Source: an uncultured bacterium (GTDB lineage: Bacteria > Bacteroidota > Bacteroidia > Bacteroidales > Bacteroidaceae). From it: 35,780 bases of DNA. A program made the translations under genes and the position numbers. How positions within the stretch are numbered: position 1 is the first letter of the stretch; every line of letters starts with the position of its first letter. Of the stretch, positions 27,559-35,780 are shown one piece after another. The notes beneath the pieces are model-generated. The model saw only the letters and a program-made list of their open reading frames with translations, searched no databases and had not been told where the DNA came from. Where the stretch lies: positions 1-35,780 of the forward strand of contig CALZTP010000017.1 in the NCBI GenBank assembly GCA_945829115.1, read 5' to 3'.

Positions 27559-28947
27559 TTAAAAAAGGATGTCATTGAAATCAAGCATCACAGGCTGCTG
27601 AAGGGCTTCTTGCTGAAGTTTCTCGTCAACATACTTCTTTTCAACTACCAAACGGAACATATACTCACGAAACCATTCTGCCGTCATCACCACACAACCC
27701 TTCTGACCAGAGCCAGAGCCCCAAGAATTCTCTACCTTCCAAAAACGTGGCTTGCCTGCCTCGTCAAGGTCTACGGCAGAGAGCGTCATGGCATGTGAGG
27801 AAGCACTCTCTCTCGTTTGCAGGCGCTCTGCCTTGTTCATTGGGAACGAGGTTTCAAAGAGGTCGGCATAGTTGTAGTTGTCAAGGGAGTTGAACCCTCT
27901 TGCACGGTCAAAATATTTTCCGGCGTCGTAAGAGGAATACATCTTCTGCCCTCCCTTCAGCGAGGCAATCGCTAAGGCTTCTATCTCCTCCATCGGAAGG
28001 TTGAGATATCGCCAGTTATGGCCATCGTAAGCATGGCGGTCGTATTCTATCTCATAGACTTTATGATACTCATGTCGAGGGTCGTTCATAACCATTATGT
28101 AACGGTCTGAAAGTCCTGTTGCTCCACATTCCTTTGCAAATTCCAGAGGGGTGTAGCGCTTCTTCTCGCCCACAGTCTTTCCATTCTTGTCAACATGTGC
28201 ATACTCAAACTCGGTCACTGGCTCACCATAAGCGGTGGTGAGAATGCGGTAGATATCCTTCAGCATTGCGGTCTTCTCGCTCTCTATCGCCGATGGCTTC
28301 TTCTTTGCAGCAATACTCTTGCGGAGTTGCAAACCATATTCTCGAAGCTTCGACTTAAGAATCTGGTCGATACGCTGAGTGTTCTCAGAAGAAAAGGTCT
28401 CGGGAGCCACACACTGAGGCACTAACCCGTATTTCTCAACAAGGTCCACAACGCCACAGAACGTTCCTCCATCTGAGAGTGGCATGCCAAAGAAGAACTG
28501 CACCTCAGGGTCATAGAGGTCTTTCTTTCCTGTGTCTATTATGCCCTGAAGCATGAGATTCGACTTTTCCAACTGGTCCCAGATGAACAATTGCCCTTGC
28601 GAGAACTCCACAACCTTCCCCTCATTGGCACGGGCGAAGTCAGAACGCAACACGTTCATTCCAGAGAACATCCAGCATCTGCCAGAACTTTTCTGGTTAT
28701 GAATAGACTGCTGGGGGGTCTCTATAGAGAAATGCGCTGGAATGGGAAAGCGTTGCGCCTCGCCTTTTGCCAGTAACTGTATGTCGTTGTTTATCACTGC
28801 GTTGCGAACAGCCTTCTGCGCCTGAGTCTTCTCTGGCTGGGCGGTAATCTCTGAAAGCATACGTGGAGTGATGCCTCCTGCTTTCTGCGCATGCGAAATG
28901 AGTGCCATGCCACAGAAACACACCGTAAGGATTATCTTTTTATTCAT
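27559..28947 (-). CDS. C1 family peptidase, bleomycin hydrolase/aminopeptidase C-like, with signal peptide
   Basis: MNKKIILTVCFCGMALISHAQ leader; Cys motif NQKSSGRCWMFSGMNVLRSDFA; SHAMTLSAVDLDEAGKPRFWKVENSWGSGSGQKG. Confidence 0.92.
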   Translation of the reverse strand: MNKKIILTVCFCGMALISHAQKAGGITPRMLSEITAQPEKTQAQKAVRNAVINNDIQLLAKGEAQRFPIPAHFSIETPQQSIHNQKSSGRCWMFSGMNVLRSDFARANEGKVVEFSQGQLFIWDQLEKSNLMLQGIIDTGKKDLYDPEVQFFFGMPLSDGGTFCGVVDLVEKYGLVPQCVAPETFSSENTQRIDQILKSKLREYGLQLRKSIAAKKKPSAIESEKTAMLKDIYRILTTAYGEPVTEFEYAHVDKNGKTVGEKKRYTPLEFAKECGATGLSDRYIMVMNDPRHEYHKVYEIEYDRHAYDGHNWRYLNLPMEEIEALAIASLKGGQKMYSSYDAGKYFDRARGFNSLDNYNYADLFETSFPMNKAERLQTRESASSHAMTLSAVDLDEAGKPRFWKVENSWGSGSGQKGCVVMTAEWFREYMFRLVVEKKYVDEKLQQEALQQPVMLDFNDILF

Positions 28948-29231
28948 AGTTTTCTATGTTTCTTTTCTGTACTTTATTATATAAAGGGCATATTCTGATG
29001 CAAAAGTACTAATAATTATTCATTTGGACACAATTATTAACTATCATTAACTATACATTTCGATTTTTCTATAAAATGCCTCACTCTCTTTCATTGCTTT
29101 TCAATCTCCTTTATAAACCATTTCGAAACCTTTTTCGTCTAAAGAAACATTAATTATTTTGCAAACTTGCTTGTTTATCAGCTTTTTTGTATAATTTTGC
29201 ACTTGCACTTGAAAATAAGAAAAAACGAAAC

Positions 29232-29987
29232 ATGAAAAAAGCATTCTTTCTTCCTGCATTTATGCTTATGGCATTATCGTCTGTGGCACAGACGGTAGAG
29301 ATCAAAAACATACGCCATGAGAGAATTCTCATAGACAACAGATACGCACCCGATGCGAAGGGTGAGCAACTGCTGGCAACATATCACCAGAGAGTCGATT
29401 CACTCATGTCACCCGTTGTGGGCTACACGGCGAAAGCAATGAAAGCAGCTTTCCCAGAAAGTGAATTGAGCAACCTCATCTCCGACATCACCGTCTGGGG
29501 CGGAAAGCTATATGCGGAGAGTCCAGAAATCGGGTTGTGCAACGTGAGTGGAATACGTGCGCAGCTGCCAGAAGGGGCTGTCACCTTCGGAAACATCAAC
29601 GACATGGCTCCTTTCGAGAACCGTCTGAACTTCGGCACTCTCACTGGTCAGCAACTCATAGACCTCTTTACCTACGTGGGTAAAAACAGTTTTGGTTTTG
29701 GTGTTTCAAAAGGTGTGAAGATTGTCTATGACAAGGAGCGTAATCTGAAATCTGTAACCTTTAACGGTGAGGAGATAGCTCTTAACCGCAGATACCGAAT
29801 AGCAACAATAGACTATCTCATGAACGGAAACGATGGCTTCCTAGAACTTAAGAAAGCAACATTCCTCGTTTCACCACACGACCAGCATGCCATTCTTCGA
29901 AACGTCATCGCTTCCTATTTCCGTGAGCAACAGGCATACGGAAAGAAGGTGGATGCGAATATCGAGGGAAGAATAGTAATAGAATAA
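29232..29987 (+). CDS. 5'-nucleotidase C-terminal domain protein, exported
   Basis: Signal peptide MKKAFFLPAFMLMALSSVAQT; LSNLISDITVWGGKLYAESPEIGLCNVSGIRAQLPEGAVTFGNINDMAPFENRLNFGTLTGQQLIDLF; start trimmed to 29232. Confidence 0.88.
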   Translation: MKKAFFLPAFMLMALSSVAQTVEIKNIRHERILIDNRYAPDAKGEQLLATYHQRVDSLMSPVVGYTAKAMKAAFPESELSNLISDITVWGGKLYAESPEIGLCNVSGIRAQLPEGAVTFGNINDMAPFENRLNFGTLTGQQLIDLFTYVGKNSFGFGVSKGVKIVYDKERNLKSVTFNGEEIALNRRYRIATIDYLMNGNDGFLELKKATFLVSPHDQHAILRNVIASYFREQQAYGKKVDANIEGRIVIE

Positions 29988-30002
29988 AAAACGCCTACTC
30001 CT

Positions 30003-30833
30003 ATGAAGAATATCATTGTAATTCTGTCGCTCTTCCTCTCTTTGAACATCTTTGCAGAGGAGAAAAAGGAACTGACTATACTCCATACAAACGATACGCA
30101 CTCATGCATTCTGCCTTGGAACACAAACCTCGCTGACACAACTCTTGCTGGGCGAGGGGGATTCCTTCGACGCATAACAATGCTGAAGGAGGAGAGAAAG
30201 AAAGATCCAGAGCTCCTATATTTCGACTCTGGCGATTTCTTCCAAGGCTCGGCATTCTTCACCTTGTTCCGTGGTGAGGTAGAGATAAATCTGATGAACG
30301 AGATGAAGATAGATGCTGCAGCACTCGGAAACCATGAATGGGATGCAGGTATGGAGGGGTTGGCTAAACTTCTTCCGCAAGCAACATTCCCTGTCGTTTG
30401 TGCTAATCTCGACTTCTCGGGAACTCCTCTCAATGGGATTGTAAAGCCTTACGTCGTCGTAAAACGTAAAGGGTTGAAAATCGGAGTCTTCGGACTCAGT
30501 CCGCAGTTGGAGGGGCTGGTTGACAAGGGTGCCTATGGCGATGTGAAATATTCCGACCCTTCTGCCTGCGCAAACAAAACGGCAGCCCTTCTGAAGGAGA
30601 AGGAGAAATGCGACCTCGTTATTTGTCTCTCTCATCTCGGATGGAGCGAGACGGGCGACAAAGCTGTCATTCGTGCTTCGAAAGATATCGACCTCCTTCT
30701 TGGCGGGCATTCACATACGTGGCTGAAGACCTTGGAATATGTTGAAAATGCTGATGGCAGACAGATTCCAGTCAGCCAGAACGGGAAGTCTGCTGTCTAT
30801 GTCGGGAAAATCATGATGGAAATAACTCGGTAG
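30003..30833 (+). CDS. Metallophosphatase / 5'-nucleotidase N-terminal domain protein, exported
   Basis: LTILHTNDTHSCILPW, DSGDFFQGSAFF, ALGNHEWDAGMEGL, VICLSHLGW, DIDLLLGGHSHTW metallophosphatase motifs. Confidence 0.93.
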   Translation: MKNIIVILSLFLSLNIFAEEKKELTILHTNDTHSCILPWNTNLADTTLAGRGGFLRRITMLKEERKKDPELLYFDSGDFFQGSAFFTLFRGEVEINLMNEMKIDAAALGNHEWDAGMEGLAKLLPQATFPVVCANLDFSGTPLNGIVKPYVVVKRKGLKIGVFGLSPQLEGLVDKGAYGDVKYSDPSACANKTAALLKEKEKCDLVICLSHLGWSETGDKAVIRASKDIDLLLGGHSHTWLKTLEYVENADGRQIPVSQNGKSAVYVGKIMMEITR

Positions 30834-30858
30834 AGCAAAACTCCTTATAGAAAAGAAA

Positions 30859-31623
30859 ATGACAAAAAGAAAACAATACCTTCTCGCTGCGCTCGCTATC
30901 GCAATGCTTTTCCTCTCTTCTAAAGCGGCCTTCGCCCAGGAGAGGAAAGTGGAGAACAGACCATATACCGACTTGCGACCGTTCCATTTCGGAGTAATCG
31001 TGGGCACGCATTTTCAAGACCTTGAACTGAACAATGTTGGTCAGATAATGCTCACCGACCAAGACGGACGTGAATATCAGTCGGTTGTCTCTGTCGACCA
31101 AGACAGATGGGACCCTGGCTTTCAAATCGGGGTCCTTGGAGAGGCTCGGTTAGGAACACATCTCGCATTCCGACTCGCACCAGTGCTCTATTTCGGAACA
31201 AGGCATCTGCAGTTCCTTAACTACAGCAAGCCAGCTGAAGATGGAACACCTGCTGAGGTTCGACAGACTCTGAAATCAGTCTATATCGGTGCTGTAACAG
31301 ATATCATCTTCAGCGCAAAGCGATTCAACAACCATCGCCCTTACATCGTCGCAGGACTAACACCTGTTCTCAACCTCACCAGTCGCGACAACGACTATAT
31401 CCGTCTGAAAAAGTCAGACATCTTCGCAAGCGTGGGAATAGGCTGCGACTTCTATCTGCCGTTCTTCAAATTCCGACCAGAACTGAAGTTCATGTACGGT
31501 CTTTCAAACAGTCTCGATAAAGGGCATGTGTCAAGAATAAAAGACGTGAACAAGCTGCCTTACGCTTCTGCAACCGATAAGACTCGCTCGAAACTCTTCT
31601 GCCTCTCTTTCTATTTTGAATAA
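30859..31623 (+). CDS. PorT-like outer-membrane beta-barrel protein
   Basis: Signal peptide ...AAFAQE; ENRPYTDLRPFHFGVIVGTHFQDLELNNVG; barrel-like strands; terminal LFCLSFYFE. Specific PorT assignment inferred. Confidence 0.72.
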   Translation: MTKRKQYLLAALAIAMLFLSSKAAFAQERKVENRPYTDLRPFHFGVIVGTHFQDLELNNVGQIMLTDQDGREYQSVVSVDQDRWDPGFQIGVLGEARLGTHLAFRLAPVLYFGTRHLQFLNYSKPAEDGTPAEVRQTLKSVYIGAVTDIIFSAKRFNNHRPYIVAGLTPVLNLTSRDNDYIRLKKSDIFASVGIGCDFYLPFFKFRPELKFMYGLSNSLDKGHVSRIKDVNKLPYASATDKTRSKLFCLSFYFE

Positions 31624-31786
31624 GTAGGTGTGCAAAATTATTTTTATAATCCTTGCACCGCCTACTGCGCATTATCAGCAAGTGACAACAGTCGAGTAGG
31701 AGTCACTACACTCCTTTATGTCACATACTGATTCTGCATCACTAATCAATACAATCATTATAAAAATAATTTTGCACACCTACTTA
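31621..31786. mobile_element. MITE-like element, 166 bp, perfect 30-bp terminal inverted repeats (TA at both outer ends)
   Basis: TAAGTAGGTGTGCAAAATTATTTTTATAAT (31621-31650) is the exact reverse complement of ATTATAAAAATAATTTTGCACACCTACTTA (31757-31786); no coding capacity. Confidence 0.7.
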
Positions 31787-31881
31787 AGGAGAAAAATGTT
31801 AACAATGTGTTAATCGATGTTTGTAATGGTTAAAATAAAGAGAAAACAATCATCATTTTTAGGTATTTCGATTATTCTTGT

Positions 31882-31889
31882 TAACTTTG
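31882..31889 (+). promoter_or_regulatory. -7 box TAACTTTG upstream of ferredoxin gene
   Basis: Exact TAnnTTTG match about 140 bp upstream of the ATG. Confidence 0.5.
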
Positions 31890-32026
31890 CAGCAGTTATC
31901 TCACACAAATAGGTGATGGGAGAATTTCAAAGCTTTGTTTTCACCCCCACACAGAGCGAAAGAAAAACGCCTTAAAACAATACGAATTTTTCAGAACATT
32001 ATTAATCAATAAAAACAGAACAGAAA

Positions 32027-32194
32027 ATGGCTTACGTAATCAGCAACGATTGTATCGCTTGTGGTACATGTATCAGCGAGTGTCCAGTAGAGGCTATCTC
32101 TGAGGGCGATATCTACACTATCAACGCAGACCTCTGCACAGAGTGTGGAACATGTGCAAGTGTTTGTCCTAATGAGGCTATCAGCCTTGGATAA
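32027..32194 (+). CDS. 2[4Fe-4S] ferredoxin, 55 aa
   Basis: MAYVISNDCIACGTCISECPVEAISEGDIYTINADLCTECGTCASVCPNEAISLG: two CxxCxxCxxxCP motifs. Below the supplied ORF cutoff. Confidence 0.97.
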   Translation: MAYVISNDCIACGTCISECPVEAISEGDIYTINADLCTECGTCASVCPNEAISLG

Positions 32195-32221
32195 AACAAA
32201 AGCATACATATCTTAAAGTAC

Positions 32222-32260
32222 AAAGCGACATCAATTAACGTTGATTGTCGCTTTTTTTGC
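32222..32260 (+). terminator. Rho-independent terminator after ferredoxin
   Basis: AAAGCGACATCAA ttaacg TTGATTGTCGCTTTTTTT (one unpaired base) with T-tract. Confidence 0.9.
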
Positions 32261-32267
32261 TTAAAAA

Positions 32268-32312
32268 AGTGGTGTGCAGAATTTCTTTTATATGTTCCTT
32301 ACATCGCCTATC
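32268..32312. repeat. Degenerate palindromic element copy D (AGTAGGTGTGCA family)
   Basis: AAGTGGTGTGCAGAATTTCTTTTATATGTTCCTTACATCGCCTATC aligns with AAGTAGGTGTGCAAAATTATTTTTATAATCCTTGCACCGCCTACT at 31622. Confidence 0.55.
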
Positions 32313-32357
32313 ACGCAAGATATTGGTGATAGGGAAGTGGGCAAAAAAAAGTTTTTT

Positions 32358-34583
32358 ATGAGGAGAATATCCGCCATAATTGCCATCATCTCTATCTACT
32401 GTCTTCCCTCCCCAGCACAAGAAGCAAAAGCATGGGAGGAGATATACTCATGTCTGGCATACACTGACGATATTGACGCAGATAGCTGGGAGGCGGCATT
32501 CGAAACTCTCAGCACACTCGCACTCTCTCCTCAGAACATCAACGAGGCTACGCTCTCTGATCTCACTGAAATTCCGTTCATAACAGAGAAGCAGGGAGAG
32601 GAGATTCTTAGGTACAGACGCATGTATGGCGATATTGTTTCTCTTGCAGAACTGTCACTGATTCCTTCTCTCGACTCTCCACGACAACGCATTCTGCAAA
32701 TGCTGTTCTTTGCTGCACCTTCTGAAAAGAAAAATGAATTGGAGTCTCTCCTTCCCGACTCTACCATGAAGGCTCTTCGAGACTCCATAAGAGGCAGCTA
32801 CGAGGCAAAGGGCAGAGGGGGCAGGAAAGTTTCTGAGAAGCATTCACTGTTTTTCTCAATAGGCATTCCAACCTACAAAAGGGAGGGATATCGCGACAGC
32901 ACATATCTCGGTAAGCCATATAGCCACACTCTTCGGTATACCTTCAACAGCTCGCACCTTCAGGCTGCTCTCACTGCCGCACAAGACGCTGGTGAGGAAT
33001 TTTTCTCTGGGGCGAACCGTAAGGGTTGGGATTTCTACACTGGTTACGTAAGGCTGAAAAACTACGGTTGCTTGAAGAATGCAGTCTTTGGGCACTTTCA
33101 GGTATCTATGGGCATGGGACTGGTGATGAACAACTACTGGCGACTATCTCGTTCCTCCCTGCTTTCCTCTAATCCCAAAGCGCTTACTGCCGTTCGTGGA
33201 CATAGCTCTCGGCAATCGTCTAACTACCTGCAGGGAGCGGCTGCCACTCTTGCCTTCCCTCTTGGTTCAAAAGAGTGTCAACTCGTGGTAACTCCGTTTT
33301 TCGCCATTCAGCAGGTTGATGCCATCATCACTCCTTCTGGGACTATTCAAAGCATTCAAACAACTGGCTATCACCGCACTCCAACAGAGGTCTCTCGTCG
33401 CAATAGCAGTAGTCAGACGGTCGTGGGTGGCTCGTTAGGACTTTCTTCAAAAGCGTTTTCTGTATCTTGTAACATTGTGCATGCCATATATCCCGACTCC
33501 TTAACCCCAAAGAAATCGGAACTGTATCGCTACTACTACCCTTCTGGGAAGTCGTTCACAACAATGTCGTTAGCCTACTCTTTCAAAAACAAACAATGGA
33601 ACTTCTGTGGCGAGACAGCACTGAGCAAGGCGGCAGAAAAGCCAAAGCCCGCAAACGCTAACCTCTCTTCCGCTTCCAGTGGTTCAAACGGCGAAAGGGG
33701 CATAACAATCGCAACGGCTAATTCCCTGCGCTACAGCATAAACAGTCATTGGAAGGCTTTCATGCTCTACAGGTATTACAGCTATTCCTTCTCTTCGCCA
33801 TTCGCAAACTCCTTCGGAGACATGAGCAATGCACAAAACGAGAGCGGACTGTATCTCGGAACCTCCACAACGGCAATTCCTCGACTCACTCTCTCCGCTT
33901 ACGTTGATGCTGCCTATCACCCTTGGGCTCGCTATCGCTACAAAACACCGTCACGCTCTTTTGACGCAAACCTCCTGGCAAGCTACCACAGGGGGAGTCT
34001 CTCGGCAATCATGAGATATCGGTATCGGGAGCAACAGCAAACGGCATCGGCTTCTTTCTTCCCTGCCTTTAACACCGTGAACGGTGCTTCTCAGCATAAC
34101 CTCTCCATGACGTTGAAATACAGCAATGGGAGATGGAGCGCATCTTCACAAACGCAATGCGCCGTGGTTCCTCAGCAGAAGGGTTACAGCGATTCTGTCA
34201 GTAGCGTCTCTAACGATAACACCCCTATCTCTGTGAGCAATCATGGCAATAGTGTTGGTTTCGCAACGCTCTTGGGTGGTGGCTATAGCGAAAGGAATAT
34301 TGCCGTATGGTTGTCTGCGGCTTATTTCAACACTCCCAACTACGACTCTCGGCTCTATCTCACCGATCGTGCTCTCTCCTTCGGACAACTATCCTCTATG
34401 GTCTACGACCACGGATTCCGAGCGGCATTGCTCGTTGAATACTCTCCTTTGGAACGTGTAAAGGCATCGGCATCATGCAGCTCTCTGCACTATTTCTCTA
34501 AATCCACAATCTCTTCTGGACCACAACTCATAAACTCTTCATCACAGACAGATATCCGTCTGCAAATATCTTATTCCTTCTAA
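32358..34583 (+). CDS. Helix-hairpin-helix (ComEA-like) N-terminal domain fused to a predicted outer-membrane beta-barrel
   Basis: Signal peptide MRRISAIIAIISIYCLPSPAQ; LSPQNINEATLSDLTEIPFITEKQGEEILRYRRMYGDIVSLAELSLIPSL (HHH pair); long aromatic/alternating strand pattern ending DIRLQISYSF. Start trimmed from 32274. Confidence 0.8.
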   Translation: MRRISAIIAIISIYCLPSPAQEAKAWEEIYSCLAYTDDIDADSWEAAFETLSTLALSPQNINEATLSDLTEIPFITEKQGEEILRYRRMYGDIVSLAELSLIPSLDSPRQRILQMLFFAAPSEKKNELESLLPDSTMKALRDSIRGSYEAKGRGGRKVSEKHSLFFSIGIPTYKREGYRDSTYLGKPYSHTLRYTFNSSHLQAALTAAQDAGEEFFSGANRKGWDFYTGYVRLKNYGCLKNAVFGHFQVSMGMGLVMNNYWRLSRSSLLSSNPKALTAVRGHSSRQSSNYLQGAAATLAFPLGSKECQLVVTPFFAIQQVDAIITPSGTIQSIQTTGYHRTPTEVSRRNSSSQTVVGGSLGLSSKAFSVSCNIVHAIYPDSLTPKKSELYRYYYPSGKSFTTMSLAYSFKNKQWNFCGETALSKAAEKPKPANANLSSASSGSNGERGITIATANSLRYSINSHWKAFMLYRYYSYSFSSPFANSFGDMSNAQNESGLYLGTSTTAIPRLTLSAYVDAAYHPWARYRYKTPSRSFDANLLASYHRGSLSAIMRYRYREQQQTASASFFPAFNTVNGASQHNLSMTLKYSNGRWSASSQTQCAVVPQQKGYSDSVSSVSNDNTPISVSNHGNSVGFATLLGGGYSERNIAVWLSAAYFNTPNYDSRLYLTDRALSFGQLSSMVYDHGFRAALLVEYSPLERVKASASCSSLHYFSKSTISSGPQLINSSSQTDIRLQISYSF

Positions 34584-34594
34584 CCTTCAAGAAC

Positions 34595-35497
34595 ATGAAC
34601 AACTGTTGTAACATCCTTAACACCGCACTTCTGGAAAGGCAGAAAATCTGCGGAACACGAGAATGCATTCATTGCTTCCCGAAAGTGCTTACGTCTAACT
34701 ATTTCCTTGAAAAATTGGGAATAATCGTATGTCGGGAAGGGGCTTTCACCTTCATCGTAAATGGAAAAAGGCATTCTGTAGAGAAGGGGCAGACGGTGTT
34801 CCTCTCAAGCGGAAAGACGTTCTGTGTGGAGAGCTGGACAGAGAACCTTTCTGTGGCGATGGTGTTCTACGACACTGGGGAACTTCGCGAGATTCTTGGC
34901 GATACGATCATCTTCATGCGAATATACTCCCTCTTAGCTCCCGACCATTGCGAGATCATAAACACCGCTGAGGAGAATGACCTCTGCCATTTCATCTTCT
35001 TGGCAGCCAGATACACAATCTGTAGGGAGTCTGAAGACTCTGCTCAAGAAAAGAACTCTCATTTCCCGATATGCTCCATATACGACGAACGGGAGAGAAT
35101 CTCGCTCCTTCTTTCTCTCACCTATCGTGTCTGCTCTTTGTATAGCCGTAGGCAGGAGAGTCTGGAAAAAACCTTAGGGCGAAAAATGGAGATCTTCTCT
35201 AAGCTCATTGAGCTCGTTGAGAAGAACTACTCCACAGAACGTGGTGTGGCATTCTATGCCGACAAACTCTGCCTCTCACCGAAATATCTCACCACAATCG
35301 TAAAATCGGTATGTGGTTACACCGTTCAGGAGGTGGTGTTCATGGCTATCATCAGAAGGTGCATCTTCCTCATGAGAAACACAAATAAAACCATACAGCA
35401 AATCTCAGACGAAATGCACTTCCCAAACATCTCTGCCTTCGGAACTTTCTTCAAGAAGCAGATAGGACTCTCTCCACGTCAGTTCAAGACACGATAA
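34595..35497 (+). CDS. AraC family transcriptional regulator
   Basis: N-terminal cupin-like region; C-terminal AraC HTH: KNYSTERGVAFYADKLCLSPKYLTTIVKSVCGYTVQEVVFMAIIRRCIFLMRNTNKTIQQISDEMHFPNISAFGTFFKKQIGLSPRQFK. Confidence 0.95.
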   Translation: MNNCCNILNTALLERQKICGTRECIHCFPKVLTSNYFLEKLGIIVCREGAFTFIVNGKRHSVEKGQTVFLSSGKTFCVESWTENLSVAMVFYDTGELREILGDTIIFMRIYSLLAPDHCEIINTAEENDLCHFIFLAARYTICRESEDSAQEKNSHFPICSIYDERERISLLLSLTYRVCSLYSRRQESLEKTLGRKMEIFSKLIELVEKNYSTERGVAFYADKLCLSPKYLTTIVKSVCGYTVQEVVFMAIIRRCIFLMRNTNKTIQQISDEMHFPNISAFGTFFKKQIGLSPRQFKTR

Positions 35498-35680
35498 CAC
35501 TGCGATATTTCATAGAGAAGCAGCTATCACCCTATTCCTTTTTCATATTTTGCGCAAATATACACATTAATTCCGATAATTACAAGGAAAATAGCAAAAA
35601 AATGGTTTCCATATTTCAATTTCTCTCGATTATGAGAAATATGGGTGCTACCAATAAAACATGTCAGACAACAATCTGCA

Positions 35681-35770
35681 CTCGGCATAGTTCAAACAAG
35701 TTTGGCTCGCACTCGTTGGCATGATATCTCGGCATAATTGCTCAAGCAAGCTTGGCAAGTTCTGCTCTCG
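35681..35770. repeat. Two degenerate direct repeats (CTCGGCATA...CAAG.TTGGC...CTCG)
   Basis: CTCGGCATAGTTCAAACAAGTTTGGCTCGCACTCG (35681-35715) versus CTCGGCATAATTGCTCAAGCAAGCTTGGCAAGTTCTGCTCTCG (35728-35770). Confidence 0.6.
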
Positions 35771-35780
35771 ATTTGCATTT

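Noticed and set aside
27187-27798. 203-aa plus-strand ORF across the dxs/peptidase junction
   Set aside because: Overlaps two confident genes on the opposite strand.
32274-32357. N-terminal extension of the HHH/barrel ORF (MQNFFYMFLTSPITQ...)
   Set aside because: Lies in palindromic element copy D; the signal peptide begins at 32358.
1-35780. CRISPR array, prophage, transposase, toxin-antitoxin or anti-phage defence genes
   Set aside because: No regularly spaced repeats and no ORF with such domains recognised; the only mobile-like signals are non-coding palindromic elements.

Overview
Window from a Bacteroidota chromosome, most likely Prevotella or a close relative (SusC/SusD pair, BspA-like LRR protein, TAnnTTTG-type -7 boxes; the taxon is inferred, not searched). 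Gene content in order: 3' end of a BspA/LRR_5 surface protein and a 43-aa ORF; a 3'-truncated manA fragment; a membrane-bound LytTR regulator divergent from a TonB-type outer-membrane receptor; tRNA-Gly(CCC); an MgtC family gene; a tripartite efflux operon (TolC, HlyD/EmrA, EmrB-type MFS); a BASS-family transporter; a mini-PUL (susC, susD, convergent GH43, orphan EIIC-like membrane protein); asd; trkH, trkA, dxs; a bleomycin-hydrolase-like C1 peptidase; a split 5'-nucleotidase plus a PorT-like protein; a 55-aa 2[4Fe-4S] ferredoxin; a helix-hairpin-helix/beta-barrel protein; and an AraC regulator. No CRISPR array, prophage, transposase or recognisable defence system was found. The most notable signals are (i) a dispersed family of palindromic elements (consensus roughly AGTAGGTGTGCA...TGCACxCCTACT), one copy being a 166-bp MITE-like element with perfect 30-bp terminal inverted repeats that include possible TA target duplications, (ii) an outer-membrane-type protein with N-terminal ComEA-like HHH motifs, (iii) a long structured leader upstream of susC, (iv) twin 16-bp/14-bp palindromes inside the efflux operon, and (v) an EIIC-like protein with no other PTS component, apparently in an operon with GH43.
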